NCBI GenBank assembly: GCA_015068725.1
Contig: SVKA01000004.1
Coordinates: forward strand, 1-64,000
From: Oscillospiraceae bacterium
Lineage (GTDB): Bacteria > Bacillota > Clostridia > UBA1381 > UMGS1253
Length of the DNA: 64,000 nucleotides
Direction: 5' to 3'
The notes below the pieces were generated by a model that searched no databases, was not told where the DNA came from, and worked only from the letters and a program-made list of their open reading frames with translations. A program made the translations under genes and the position numbers. Shown here one piece after another: positions 17,225 to 25,895 of the stretch. Within the stretch, counting starts at the first letter, position 1. Every line of letters begins with the position of its first letter.

Positions 17225-18418
17225 TTATTTAAAATCCACTTTTTTGCCGTCCTCATAAAGATTTGATGCGTACACATTTTTAATTTCGGCATCGCCAAGA
17301 ATAAGGGGCATGCCTTCACTTTCGGTGTGGTTCTGCGATGTAATATTATCAAGTATAAAATTGTCTATTTTTGCTTCCTTAAATGTCAGAATAGTTGGGA
17401 CAGCATCTATATATTCTGAGCGGTGAAGATTTGTAATTTTAAGATTTTTAACATCGCTTTCTCCCGAAATGTCAATGACTCCGTATTTTCGGTAGTTGTT
17501 TACAGCATAAAATTTTACAAGATTTCGGTCAGATTTTGCGGCACAGACGTTATCTATTGTAATATTTTCGAACAAGCCTCGCTCACTCGTGTCATAATAG
17601 TGCTGAATGGAAATGCCGAAATGATAAAATGTACCGTAAATATCTGAAATATGTATATTGCGAATTGCAGTTTTCGGACTTGCACAAAGCATTCTTATGG
17701 CACTGTATGAGCCTTTTGTATAAATGCCGCGAACAGTTATATCGTGAATCGGACCGCATGAGCCTTCCTGGGAGTTTAATGCAACGATATCATCGTAGCA
17801 TGTTCCAAAAAGCTTTTCAATATGTCCGTGATGACAGTTTCCGCAGCAGTGTATTCCGTCCATATTGCATTGATAAAGGTTTCCGTCATTAAAATCAAAT
17901 GTGATATTTTCTATGTTAAAATATGATACACTGTCAAGAGTCACAGAAAAATTACATGGGTCTTTTAGAGTGAGCGAGGATATATTTAAACCACGAACGT
18001 TATAGAAAAGAAAACCGAAGCCACTATAACCTTCGGGCTCATATTCTCCGCCACAAATCGGATTGGGATTTTGCTCTTTGTTGTTAAAATTCCAGATGCC
18101 ACCTTCAACACTGATGTTTTCGCAGGGTGCATCGGGAGAATAATAATCAAGATATGTAGCCCACAGCTTTGAGTCGCTTCTTTTTTTATAATCGTCTACG
18201 GTTTTGTTTTTTATCATAACGCAGTTTGATGCACGTGCAAGACGTATTTCGGCAAATCTTGGGAGCACAAGTCTGAAATTTGAATGCAGCTCGAGCGGCC
18301 TTGAAATAAGATAGTGCACCTTTGGAATGGGCAAAACCACCTCGCAGGAAGTATCAATCATTTGTTGTATTGCATTTGTATCGTCATGTATACCATCACC
18401 ATAAAGAGCATAATTCAT
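17225..18418 (-). CDS. Right-handed beta-helix glycosidase (GH28/polygalacturonase-like)
   Basis: The 397-residue protein opens YALYGDGIHDDTNAIQQMID, the signature of the pectate-lyase-3/GH28 superfamily N-cap. Parallel beta-helix coils follow, with CNMDGIHCCGNCHHGHIEKL, CYDDIVALNSQEG (paired Asp as in GH28) and GSYSAIRML. Members hydrolyse galacturonan or related acidic glycans. The canonical GH28 NTDG is not exact here (MDGIH), so the substrate is uncertain. There is no signal peptide, so it is probably cytoplasmic and acts on imported oligomers. AAAGGAG lies 8 bases before the ATG. Confidence 0.78.
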   Translation of the reverse strand: MNYALYGDGIHDDTNAIQQMIDTSCEVVLPIPKVHYLISRPLELHSNFRLVLPRFAEIRLARASNCVMIKNKTVDDYKKRSDSKLWATYLDYYSPDAPCENISVEGGIWNFNNKEQNPNPICGGEYEPEGYSGFGFLFYNVRGLNISSLTLKDPCNFSVTLDSVSYFNIENITFDFNDGNLYQCNMDGIHCCGNCHHGHIEKLFGTCYDDIVALNSQEGSCGPIHDITVRGIYTKGSYSAIRMLCASPKTAIRNIHISDIYGTFYHFGISIQHYYDTSERGLFENITIDNVCAAKSDRNLVKFYAVNNYRKYGVIDISGESDVKNLKITNLHRSEYIDAVPTILTFKEAKIDNFILDNITSQNHTESEGMPLILGDAEIKNVYASNLYEDGKKVDFK

Positions 18419-18440
18419 ACAAATCTCTCCTTTATTCTAA

Positions 18441-18469
18441 ATTATATGTAATTAACTTTTTGTTGTCAA
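18441..18469 (-). promoter_or_regulatory. Consensus SigA promoter of the beta-helix gene
   Basis: On the minus strand TTGACA (18469-18464), 17 bases, TATAAT (18446-18441): a perfect consensus in both boxes and spacing, about 22 bases before the ATG. A gene with so strong a promoter would usually be held down by a repressor, but I see no clear operator. Confidence 0.75.
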
Positions 18470-18524
18470 GCGTAAAAATCAGCGTGGCTTAATTTTCATA
18501 TAATTCGGCTTGATTTTCATAATT

Positions 18525-19655
18525 TTAACTTTTGTGCTTTGCTTTTTGTCGCCACATACATACTTTTTCAATAAGCCAGAATAAAACCATAACGACGATT
18601 ATGCTTGCCATATAAAGAAGCGACAGCTTCATAGCAGCACCAAAATCTATAAGCTCGTACGAACGGATGGGATAAATATAGTCAGCGTATGTTTGAACGT
18701 ATATGTTTTTAAAAACAAAAAGGGATATAACAAACGATATAAGTGCCTGCAATATCTTGCCTGTGATATAAAAGATTGTACTCAAATCTGTGCCCGAAAC
18801 AAGACTTGATACCTGGAGGTAAACGCTTATGCCTCCAAAGCCAATAAGTGCAGAGGTTATTGCAAGGCGCATATCAAGGGGTAACAAAGAAAAGGCGACA
18901 TTTTTTGTGCCTGTTGAAATTTCGATTACACCGCTTATAAGAAGCAAGAGTGCAGAGCTATTAAAAAATGGTTTGAGTGATGATATTACAACAGAAAAAA
19001 GCACCGTAAAGCCGCATACGAGCAAAATGTTGTTTACAGAGCCGCTGACGGCTTCTTTTATTATGACTGAGAGCGGTTTTGAGACGGATATGTTTATATT
19101 TGATTTTGCAAAATAGCTTGTGCGGCGTATAAATAAGCTCAAAATAAAGCCGACCAAAACCGATGAGATAATGTGTATTATATAAAACGTGATACCAATC
19201 TGGCGACTTTGATACATAGATGCGCCGATGCAGCCGATTATAAAAAGCGGCCCTGAATTGTTGCAAAAGGCGAGAAGGTTTTGTGCCTCCTGCTTTGAAA
19301 GCTCGCCCTGTTTATACATATCGCATACGCACGCAGCACCGAGAGGATAGCCGCTTATAATGCCGAGCACAAAGCAGAGTGCACCTTTGCCCGACACACC
19401 GAAAACGGGGCGCATAATGACTTGCATAGGGTGTGATACGAGCGTGGCAAAGCCGAGGTTTATTAAAAGAGAGGAAAACACAAAAAACGGAAAAAGACTC
19501 GGCACAAGTACATTTGCACACAAATTGAGCGCGTCTTTTGATGCATTTATTGTATTTTCGGGAAAGATGAGCGTAGTTGCTATAAGATAGATTATTATCA
19601 TGGCAAACACCGCTTTTTTTATCTTTGAAAAATATATCCTTTTTTTCTTCAACAA
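18525..19655 (-). CDS. ylbJ: Sporulation integral membrane protein YlbJ
   Basis: The 376-residue polytopic protein matches YlbJ: NLCANVLVPSLFPFFVFSSLL, GKGALCFVLGIISGYPLGA and LAFCNNSGPLFIIGCIG belong to its nucleoside-transporter/gate-type domains. In B. subtilis ylbJ is transcribed by SigE and needed for normal spores. The start is one of two tandem TTG codons 6-9 bases after GGAGGG. It is divergent from yqfC, another SigE-type gene, across a 115-base gap. Confidence 0.9.
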   Translation of the reverse strand: MLKKKRIYFSKIKKAVFAMIIIYLIATTLIFPENTINASKDALNLCANVLVPSLFPFFVFSSLLINLGFATLVSHPMQVIMRPVFGVSGKGALCFVLGIISGYPLGAACVCDMYKQGELSKQEAQNLLAFCNNSGPLFIIGCIGASMYQSRQIGITFYIIHIISSVLVGFILSLFIRRTSYFAKSNINISVSKPLSVIIKEAVSGSVNNILLVCGFTVLFSVVISSLKPFFNSSALLLLISGVIEISTGTKNVAFSLLPLDMRLAITSALIGFGGISVYLQVSSLVSGTDLSTIFYITGKILQALISFVISLFVFKNIYVQTYADYIYPIRSYELIDFGAAMKLSLLYMASIIVVMVLFWLIEKVCMWRQKAKHKS

Positions 19656-19686
19656 AATCCCTCCATAAAAAAAGAGTAATGCATTG

Positions 19687-19711
19687 CTTTTAATGTATAT
19701 GACATTAAAAG
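19687..19711. promoter_or_regulatory. Inverted repeat between divergent ylbJ and yqfC
   Basis: CTTTTAATGT (19687-19696) and ACATTAAAAG (19702-19711) are perfect 10-base arms around 5 bases. Reading towards ylbJ the repeat merges into GTCATATA and, 13 bases on, GCATTACT, a rough match to SigE promoter boxes. It is a candidate shared sporulation control site. Confidence 0.4.
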
Positions 19712-19770
19712 GCTTTGTATTGCATAAAATTGTTATAAAAATATGGCAAAAATATATGAGGTGATATAAC

Positions 19771-20079
19771 GTGAAAAAGAAAAAGCACCAAATAAATGTG
19801 CGTGAAACGGCGTATAAAAAATCGCGCGCAGAAAGAATGGCGGAGATATTTGATTTGCCAAAGGATATTGTGCTGAATCTTCCGAAGATGACCTTTACGG
19901 GAAACAGAGAGCTTTATGTGGAAAATTATCGGGGCATTGTAGAATATTCCGAGAGCGTGATGCGCTTTAATGCGGGTGATTACCTTGTTACAATTATGGG
20001 GCGTGGTCTTGGAATAAAAAATATTGCCACTGAGGAAATAACGCTTTGCGGCAATATAAAGTCGCTCGAATTTTGCTGA
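19771..20079 (+). CDS. yqfC: Sporulation protein YqfC
   Basis: The 102-residue protein matches the YqfC/YabP-like family: LPKDIVLNLPKMTFTGNREL, ENYRGIVEYSE and MGRGLGIKNI. It is expressed in the mother cell in B. subtilis, and its biochemical role is unknown. The GTG start has AGGTGAT upstream. It forms one operon with yqfD (12 bases downstream), the order found throughout endospore formers. Confidence 0.92.
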   Translation: MKKKKHQINVRETAYKKSRAERMAEIFDLPKDIVLNLPKMTFTGNRELYVENYRGIVEYSESVMRFNAGDYLVTIMGRGLGIKNIATEEITLCGNIKSLEFC

Positions 20080-20090
20080 GGAGTGTATAT

Positions 20091-21311
20091 ATGCTTACTA
20101 AAATATTTTGTTTTTTGCGCGGATATGTCTGTGTTATAGTAAAAAGCCGCTTTATAGAGCGTTTTATAAATATCTGTATTGGAAAAAATATTTATCTTTG
20201 GGATATACGTTATAAAAACGAGTGTGAGGCGGATATGAAAATGAGTATGGGCTCGTTTCACAAAATACGTCCTGTTGCAAAAAAGACACATTCGAGCGTG
20301 CGTATACAGGCAAAAAAAGGACTTCCGATAATTTTTCACAGATATAAAAAGCGATACTTTTTTATGTCGGGCTTTATACTGGCGATTTGTTTTGTATTTA
20401 TTATGTCGCAGTTTATATGGTCTATTGAGGTAGTGGGAAACGAAAATGTGGCGAGCGAGGAAATTTTGCAGGCGTTAGAGGAGCTTGGCTTTAAAAAAGG
20501 CAGATACAACAAGGCGTTTGATGCGCGCGATTTGAAAAATAACGCGCTTTTAAAGCTTGATAAATTAAGCTGGCTTTGGGTGGACATAAAGGGGAGCAAG
20601 GCCACGGTTACTGTAAATGAAAAAAAGCAGGCGCCGCAGCTTGTGCCCAAAAATACGCCATGTGATATTGTAGCGCTTCGCTCAGGAGTTATAAAGGATA
20701 TGACCATAAAAGAGGGACAAAGCAGGGTGCAGATAGGACAGACAGTGATGGAAGGCGAGCTTTTGATAAGCGGAGTTGTTCAAAGTGAACGCATAGAGCC
20801 ACGCTATACGCACGCATCGGGAGAGGTCGTTGCAAGAACATGGTATGAAAGCTCGGTCATTTATCCTTTATCGCGCGAGATACGTACACCCACGGGAAGA
20901 CAAAAAAAGCATCATTCGCTTTGTATAGGAGATACAGAGATAAAATTTTTTCTAAGTAGTGGAAATGTATATGAAAATTATGATACAATAGAAAAAAAGC
21001 ATGATTTGGTTATTTTTGGATATTATACAGGGCTTTCGTGGAAGACTTTGGTTTATGATGAGGTTGATGTTACATATGAGCCTCTTTCGAGCGAGCAGGT
21101 TATGGAAAATGTAAAAGGTGAGCTTGAATCAAAGATTATTCCCGTAAGTGGTGAAAGCGCGCTGCTGGTGGCAAGTGATTTGCGCTATACGCCTTATGAC
21201 GATGAAAATATAAAGGTTACACTTACGGCAGAATACAGCGAGCCGATTGGATATGAAAAGACAATAGAAATGATTTTTGATTCATATACAAAAAATACGC
21301 AAAAAGAGTAA
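20091..21311 (+). CDS. yqfD: Sporulation protein YqfD
   Basis: The 406-residue protein has an N-terminal soluble part, one strong membrane helix (FFMSGFILAICFVFIMSQFIW) and a C-terminal extracytoplasmic region (SIEVVGNENVASEEILQALEELGFKKG, then VSGVVQSERIEPRYTHASGEV). This is the YqfD layout (SpoIV-associated, homologous to stage IV protein YqfD). The track starts at 20046. ATG 20091, just after TGAGGAG and the yqfC stop, is the credible start. It is required for efficient sporulation in B. subtilis. Confidence 0.9.
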   Translation: MLTKIFCFLRGYVCVIVKSRFIERFINICIGKNIYLWDIRYKNECEADMKMSMGSFHKIRPVAKKTHSSVRIQAKKGLPIIFHRYKKRYFFMSGFILAICFVFIMSQFIWSIEVVGNENVASEEILQALEELGFKKGRYNKAFDARDLKNNALLKLDKLSWLWVDIKGSKATVTVNEKKQAPQLVPKNTPCDIVALRSGVIKDMTIKEGQSRVQIGQTVMEGELLISGVVQSERIEPRYTHASGEVVARTWYESSVIYPLSREIRTPTGRQKKHHSLCIGDTEIKFFLSSGNVYENYDTIEKKHDLVIFGYYTGLSWKTLVYDEVDVTYEPLSSEQVMENVKGELESKIIPVSGESALLVASDLRYTPYDDENIKVTLTAEYSEPIGYEKTIEMIFDSYTKNTQKE

Positions 21312-21328
21312 ATTTGCCGTTTAAAGTG

Positions 21329-21357
21329 TTGATACTTTCCAAAAAATAGATTATAAT
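21329..21357 (+). promoter_or_regulatory. SigA-type promoter of phoH-ybeY-era
   Basis: TTGATA (21329-21334), 17 bases, TATAAT (21352-21357). This separates vegetative phoH-ybeY-era-recO expression from the sporulation genes yqfCD upstream. Confidence 0.6.
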
Positions 21358-21393
21358 AGATATATACAAAAGAGAAACGGGAGTGAATGTTTT

Positions 21394-22383
21394 TTGATAG
21401 AAAAGGTTTATACACTTGATGAGGGCATTGATGTCGGCGCATTGTTCGGAAGCTTTGACAGTAATATAAAGCTTATTGAAAAGGAGCTTAATGTCAAGAT
21501 ACTCAATCGTGGATGTGATATAAAAATTCTCGGTGAAGAGAAAAATGCTGAAAATGCCATAAAGGTGCTTGATAATCTTGGCGCAATACTTAGCCGCGGC
21601 GAAGCGCTCGGCGAGCAAAACGTTTTATATACAATATCAATGGTTGAGGACGGACTTGAACAGGGACTTGGCAGTCTTGGAGCAGATGTTGTGTGCATAA
21701 GCTCAAAGGGAAAGCCCATAAAGAGTAAAACTCTCGGACAAAAAAAGTATATAAATATGATTAAAAACAATACGGTAACGTTTGGTATAGGCCCTGCCGG
21801 AACGGGTAAGACATACCTTGCTGTTGCGGCGGCGGTTACTGCGTTTAGAAACAAAGAGGTCAGCCGTATAATCCTCACGCGTCCCGCTGTTGAGGCGGGC
21901 GAAAAGCTTGGATTTTTGCCGGGCGATTTGCAGATGAAGGTTGACCCGTATTTAAGACCGCTTTATGATGCGATGTACGATATGCTTGGAGCGGAGAGCT
22001 ATCAGAAGTATCTTGAGCGTTCTATGATAGAGGTTGCGCCGCTTGCGTATATGCGCGGACGCACGCTTGATGATGCGTTTATTATCTTGGATGAGGCGCA
22101 AAATACCACGCCCGAGCAGATGAAGATGTTTTTGACTCGCATAGGCTTTGGCTCGCGCGCAATCGTTACGGGCGATATTACACAGGTTGACCTTCCCGAT
22201 GGAAAAAAGTCAGGACTTAAAGAAGCATCAAAAATTCTTAAAAATATTGAAGGTATAGATTTTTGTTATCTCAGCGAAAAAGATGTTGTGCGTCATCCGC
22301 TTGTGCAAAAGATTATAACGGCGTATGAAAAGGCGGAGCAGGACAGGGCAAGACGTAATGCATCAAGAGAGAAAAATTACTAA
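21394..22383 (+). CDS. phoH: PhoH-family ATPase
   Basis: The 329-residue P-loop protein has Walker A GPAGTGKTYLA and Walker B FIILDEAQNTTPEQ, the core of PhoH/PhoL. An N-terminal KH-like extension (residues 1-110) is usual in Bacillota. Family members are RNA-linked ATPases that sit beside YbeY, and a role in rRNA maturation is suspected. The start is TTG (21394) with GGGAG 10 bases upstream. The order phoH-ybeY-era is conserved. Confidence 0.92.
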   Translation: MIEKVYTLDEGIDVGALFGSFDSNIKLIEKELNVKILNRGCDIKILGEEKNAENAIKVLDNLGAILSRGEALGEQNVLYTISMVEDGLEQGLGSLGADVVCISSKGKPIKSKTLGQKKYINMIKNNTVTFGIGPAGTGKTYLAVAAAVTAFRNKEVSRIILTRPAVEAGEKLGFLPGDLQMKVDPYLRPLYDAMYDMLGAESYQKYLERSMIEVAPLAYMRGRTLDDAFIILDEAQNTTPEQMKMFLTRIGFGSRAIVTGDITQVDLPDGKKSGLKEASKILKNIEGIDFCYLSEKDVVRHPLVQKIITAYEKAEQDRARRNASREKNY

Positions 22384-22399
22384 ATGAGGAGTTATTTAT

Positions 22400-22885
22400 A
22401 TGCAAATTGCAGAGGTATTTATTGAAAATGAGCAGGACGTATGTGAGTTTACAGAGGGTATGGAAGAGCTTATTTCAAATGTTATAAACAAGGTTTTAGA
22501 GCAGGAAAACTTTACAAACGAATGTGAGGTTTCGGTTGTTATAACCGATGATGAAAATATCTGTATGCTTAATGCCGAGCACAGAGAAAAGGACTCGGCA
22601 ACAGATGTTTTGTCATTTCCGATGCTCGAATTTGACGAAGAGCACAATATAATAAGCGACGATGAGTACGGGGTGCTTTTGCTTGGAGATATTGTGATAA
22701 GCCTTGAAAGAGCGTGCGCGCAGGCCACCGAGTACGGCCATTCGATTATTCGTGAGATTGGTTTTTTGTGCGCTCACAGCACTCTTCACCTTCTTGGATA
22801 TGACCATGAAGACAGCGAAGAGAGCCGCCTTGTGATGCGTGAAAAAGAGGAAAAAGCACTTTCGGCTCTTGGACTCACAAGATAG
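22400..22885 (+). CDS. ybeY: Endoribonuclease YbeY (16S rRNA maturation)
   Basis: The 161-residue metalloenzyme carries the zinc motif HSTLHLLGYDHE (HxxxHxxxxxH), following the conserved LLGDIVISLERA and preceded by HREKDSATDVLSFP. YbeY takes part in 16S rRNA 3'-end processing and ribosome quality control. TGAGGAG lies upstream of the ATG, and it starts 16 bases after phoH. Confidence 0.95.
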   Translation: MQIAEVFIENEQDVCEFTEGMEELISNVINKVLEQENFTNECEVSVVITDDENICMLNAEHREKDSATDVLSFPMLEFDEEHNIISDDEYGVLLLGDIVISLERACAQATEYGHSIIREIGFLCAHSTLHLLGYDHEDSEESRLVMREKEEKALSALGLTR

Positions 22886-22934
22886 TACATATCTTAATTT
22901 TAAATAATATGGCAAAGATAAGGGGTAGACAATT

Positions 22935-23825
22935 TTGATTAATAATAATTTTAAATCGGGATTTGTGTCGATAATAGGACGCCCGAATGTCGGCAAATCC
23001 ACACTTTTAAATTCGCTTGTGGGCGAAAAAATAGCGATAATTTCTGATAAGCCGCAGACGACGAGAAATAAAATTCTTGCGATAAGAAATACCGATGAGG
23101 CACAAATTATATTTACTGACACACCAGGTATTCACAAGCCGAAAAACAAGCTTGGAGAATATATGGTAAAGGTTGCAAATGAGTCGATGGGTGAGATGGA
23201 TGTTGTTTTGTTTGTTGTTGATGCAACAAATAAGACGACAGAGCCTGAAAGAAATATAGCGGCAAACCTTGCTTCGCTTCGTGTACCTGTAATTTTGGTT
23301 ATAAACAAGGTTGACCTTGTTCATAAAGAGTCGATACTTCCGCTTATTGCAGATTTTAGCAGCCTTCACAATTTTGAGGCAATTGTGCCTATAAGTGCGC
23401 TAAAAGAAGATGGCACGGACAGACTTTTGGATGAAATTATGCACTATATTCCCGAAGGTCCTGCGTTTTTCCCTGACGATATGATTACTGATCAGCCCGA
23501 AAAGCAGATTGCGGCAGAAATTATACGCGAAAAGCTTTTGTGGCTTCTTGATAAAGAGGTTCCGCACGGAATTGCAATTGAGATTATGAAAATGACAGAA
23601 GGCGACAAAATGACATCGATTCAGGCAAACATTTACTGTGAGAAGGCGTCGCATAAGGGCATTGTAATAGGCAAGGACGGCGCACTTTTGAAAAAAGTGG
23701 GAACGATGGCGCGTATAGACATTCAAAAAATGCTTGGCAGAAAGGTTTTTCTTGAGCTTTGGGTAAAGGTAAAAAGCGACTGGAGAAACAATAATTACCT
23801 TATAAGAAATTTTGGTTACGAATAA
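22935..23825 (+). CDS. era: GTPase Era (30S assembly)
   Basis: The 296-residue protein has G1 GRPNVGKST, G3 DTPGIH, G4 NKVD and G5 SALK, then a C-terminal KH domain (EKASHKGIVIGKDGALLKKVGTMARIDIQKML). Era binds the 3' end of 16S rRNA during small-subunit maturation. The start is TTG at 22935 with AGGGG 11 bases upstream. It is followed by yqzL and recO, the classic Bacillota arrangement. Confidence 0.97.
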   Translation: MINNNFKSGFVSIIGRPNVGKSTLLNSLVGEKIAIISDKPQTTRNKILAIRNTDEAQIIFTDTPGIHKPKNKLGEYMVKVANESMGEMDVVLFVVDATNKTTEPERNIAANLASLRVPVILVINKVDLVHKESILPLIADFSSLHNFEAIVPISALKEDGTDRLLDEIMHYIPEGPAFFPDDMITDQPEKQIAAEIIREKLLWLLDKEVPHGIAIEIMKMTEGDKMTSIQANIYCEKASHKGIVIGKDGALLKKVGTMARIDIQKMLGRKVFLELWVKVKSDWRNNNYLIRNFGYE

Positions 23826-23912
23826 AAAAATAATATAAATTTACGATTAAAAACTTAAAAATTGTCAATGCTATCTATGTAAGAATAATTTAATTGACAG
23901 GGGGCAATTTTT

Positions 23913-24044
23913 ATGTTTTACGAGTATATGTGGCAAAAATTTTTTATGACGGGAAACATTTTGGATTATATCATTTTCAGAGAGGTTGAAAATGATATAG
24001 AAGATTTTGAGCAGCTACAAGAAAGAGAGCCTTTGACAGTTTGA
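23913..24044 (+). CDS. yqzL: YqzL-like small protein
   Basis: A 43-residue frame missed by the ORF track begins at ATG 23913 behind AGGGGG. It reads MFYEYMWQKFFMTGNILDYI and then IFREVENDIEDFEQ. The W-x-x-F-x-x-TGN-x-x-x-Y-x-x-x-RE pattern matches the YqzL family, which sits between era and recO in bacilli and clostridia. The function is unknown. Position, ribosome site and motif all agree, so I am confident that it is a real gene. Confidence 0.85.
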   Translation: MFYEYMWQKFFMTGNILDYIIFREVENDIEDFEQLQEREPLTV

Positions 24045-24057
24045 TATTAAAATTATA

Positions 24058-24090
24058 CAGCCGCCACCAAAAATACGCATCGGGCGGCTG
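24058..24090 (+). other. GC-rich hairpin between yqzL and recO
   Basis: CAGCCGCC (24058-24065) pairs with GGCGGCTG (24083-24090) around 17 bases. No T-run follows, so it is not a standard terminator. It may reduce read-through or protect RNA ends before recO. Confidence 0.5.
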
Positions 24091-24115
24091 TGATTATACA
24101 TATAGGTGTGTTATT

Positions 24116-24859
24116 ATGGAAACTATTACTACAAACGGGCTTGTGATAAAGCAGACAAATTATGGAGAAGCGGACCGCATTTTGCATATTTTCACCGAAA
24201 AGCTTGGTATTGTAAGCGTACTATGCAAGGGCGCAAGAAAATACAAAAGCCATCAGGGAAGTGCATCGCAGCTTTTATATTATTCTTCGTTTACGCTTGT
24301 GAGCGGTAAGGGAATGTATCAGATGCGCGGAGCAAGTACGATTGAAAGCTTTTTCTCGCTTTCAGAGAGTCTTGAAAAAATTGCGCTTTGCACATATCTT
24401 TTTGATATAACAAAGGCGCTTGTGCCTGAAAATATGCCAGAGCAGGCGGTTTTGTCGCTTCTTTTAAATACTTTGTATATATTAAAAACAAAAGAGCGCG
24501 ACCTTTCTTTGATAAAGGCGGCGTATGAGCTTCGGCTTTTGGCGCTGACGGGATACATGGCAAATTGCGAAGAGTGTTGTATATGCGCGCGTGGGTGTAA
24601 GGCTGCGTATTTTTCTTCTTCGCACGGCGGTATAGTATGTGATAATTGCCCGCCGCCTGCAGACAGTATAAAAATATCTTCGTCTGTGCAAAAGGCTATG
24701 GACTACATAACAAAAAATGATGCAGACAAGATTTATTCGTTTACCATTTCCGATGATGCTGCGCGTGAACTTGGTGTGGCATGTGAAAAATTTTTGCTAT
24801 CTTGTGCGGAGCGTAATTTTTTGTCGCTTGATTATTATAAAAGTGTATGTGAGCTGTGA
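24116..24859 (+). CDS. recO: DNA repair protein RecO
   Basis: RecO loads RecA on gaps together with RecR and anneals SSB-covered strands. The 247-residue protein has the N-terminal OB fold (TTNGLVIKQTNYGEADRILHIFTEKLG), a helical core and a four-Cys zinc site (CEECCICARGCKAAYFSS, then CDNC). The track's start at 24041 adds an unrelated extension. ATG 24116 gives the family N-terminus, with AGGTG upstream. Confidence 0.94.
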   Translation: METITTNGLVIKQTNYGEADRILHIFTEKLGIVSVLCKGARKYKSHQGSASQLLYYSSFTLVSGKGMYQMRGASTIESFFSLSESLEKIALCTYLFDITKALVPENMPEQAVLSLLLNTLYILKTKERDLSLIKAAYELRLLALTGYMANCEECCICARGCKAAYFSSSHGGIVCDNCPPPADSIKISSSVQKAMDYITKNDADKIYSFTISDDAARELGVACEKFLLSCAERNFLSLDYYKSVCEL

Positions 24860-24890
24860 TAACAAGTGTGGTTTTATCGCAGCTTTTTTG
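24852..24890 (+). terminator. Terminator after recO
   Basis: AGCTGTGATAA (24852-24862) pairs with TTATCGCAGCT (24874-24884) with one wobble, followed by TTTTTT. The recO stop codon is inside the stem. It ends the phoH-recO operon. Confidence 0.8.
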
Positions 24891-24961
24891 TGCATAATTG
24901 GGAATTGCTACATAAGAAATTAAAAAAATTGCAGTTTTTTAAAAATTTTTTCAAAAAACAC

Positions 24962-25017
24962 TTTACTATTTTAGCATAATAAAGTATAATATAAATTGTT
25001 CGATAAAAAATATCGAA
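24962..25017 (+). promoter_or_regulatory. Promoter plus operator-like inverted repeat for the amino-acid ABC transporter
   Basis: TTTACT (24962-24967), 17 bases, TATAAT (24985-24990). Just beyond the predicted start of transcription lies TTCGATA-aaaaa-TATCGAA (24999-25017), a perfect 7-base inverted repeat placed where a repressor would block the promoter. Confidence 0.55.
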
Positions 25018-25047
25018 ATACATAACTTTTAAAGGGGAGTTTTTATT

Positions 25048-25863
25048 ATGAAAAAGATTATTTCAATCGTATTGGCAGCTATGCTGGTAGTGTGCATGGT
25101 TTTGAGCGGTTGTGGAACACAGCCTACTTCAAACAACGCAGAAGATGTATCACTTGATACGATAAAAGAAGCAGGCAAGATTGTTGTTGGTCTTGATATC
25201 GCATTCCCACCTATGGGATTCCAGGATGAGAACAACGAAATCGTTGGCCTTGATGTTGACCTTGCAAAAGCAGTTGGCGAAGTTTTGGGCGTTGAGGTAG
25301 AGCTTCGTCCTATCGACTGGAAGGCAAAAGAGCTTGAGCTTGATGGCGGCAAAATCGACGTTATCTGGAACGGTTACACAATCACTGATGAAAGAAAAGA
25401 AAAAGTTCTTTTCAGCGATCCGTATCTTGCAAACAAGCAGATTGTTATAGTAAAAGCTGATTCCGACATAAAGGCGAAAGCCGATATCGCAGGCGGCAAG
25501 GTTGGCTTGCAGACAGGCTCAACTGCTGAAGATGCAATCAAAGCTGATGCAATTTATCCGGAAATTGAAAAGAGCCTTATGATGTATGATGACAACAACA
25601 CAGCTATGATGGACCTTGAAGCAGGCAGAATTGCAAGCGTTGTTGTTGACGAGGTTGTAGGAAAGTACTATCTTTCAAAGCACGAGGGCAAATTCAGAAT
25701 TCTTGATGAAGACTTTGGCTCAGAAGAATATGGCATAGGTTTCAGAAAAGCAGACGTAGCTTTCCGCAATGCCGTTCAGGAAGCAATTAACACACTTAAA
25801 GAAAACGGCAAGGCTGACGAAATTTCACTTAAGTGGTTTGGTCAGGAAGGTCTTATTCTGTGA
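25048..25863 (+). CDS. Amino-acid ABC transporter substrate-binding lipoprotein
   Basis: The 271-residue protein has a lipoprotein signal (VLAAMLVVCMVLSGC) and a family-3 solute-binding domain. Visible motifs are VVGLDIAFPPMGFQDENNEIVGLDVDLAKAVG, WNGYTITDERKEKVLFSDPY and GVGFRK-like YGIGFRKAD. These proteins capture polar amino acids, cystine or glutamine, and deliver them to a HisM/GlnP-type permease; the ligand is not predictable here. AAAGGGGAG precedes the ATG. The permease follows after 99 bases, with a strong hairpin between. Confidence 0.93.
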   Translation: MKKIISIVLAAMLVVCMVLSGCGTQPTSNNAEDVSLDTIKEAGKIVVGLDIAFPPMGFQDENNEIVGLDVDLAKAVGEVLGVEVELRPIDWKAKELELDGGKIDVIWNGYTITDERKEKVLFSDPYLANKQIVIVKADSDIKAKADIAGGKVGLQTGSTAEDAIKADAIYPEIEKSLMMYDDNNTAMMDLEAGRIASVVVDEVVGKYYLSKHEGKFRILDEDFGSEEYGIGFRKADVAFRNAVQEAINTLKENGKADEISLKWFGQEGLIL

Positions 25864-25895
25864 TAGCCGCTTAAGGTAAAATTGATTTTTTTAAG

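Noticed and set aside
21408-21878. Minus-strand 156-residue ORF opposite phoH
   Set aside because: It is a Ser/Pro-rich shadow of the phoH coding strand, has no ribosome site and resembles no protein.
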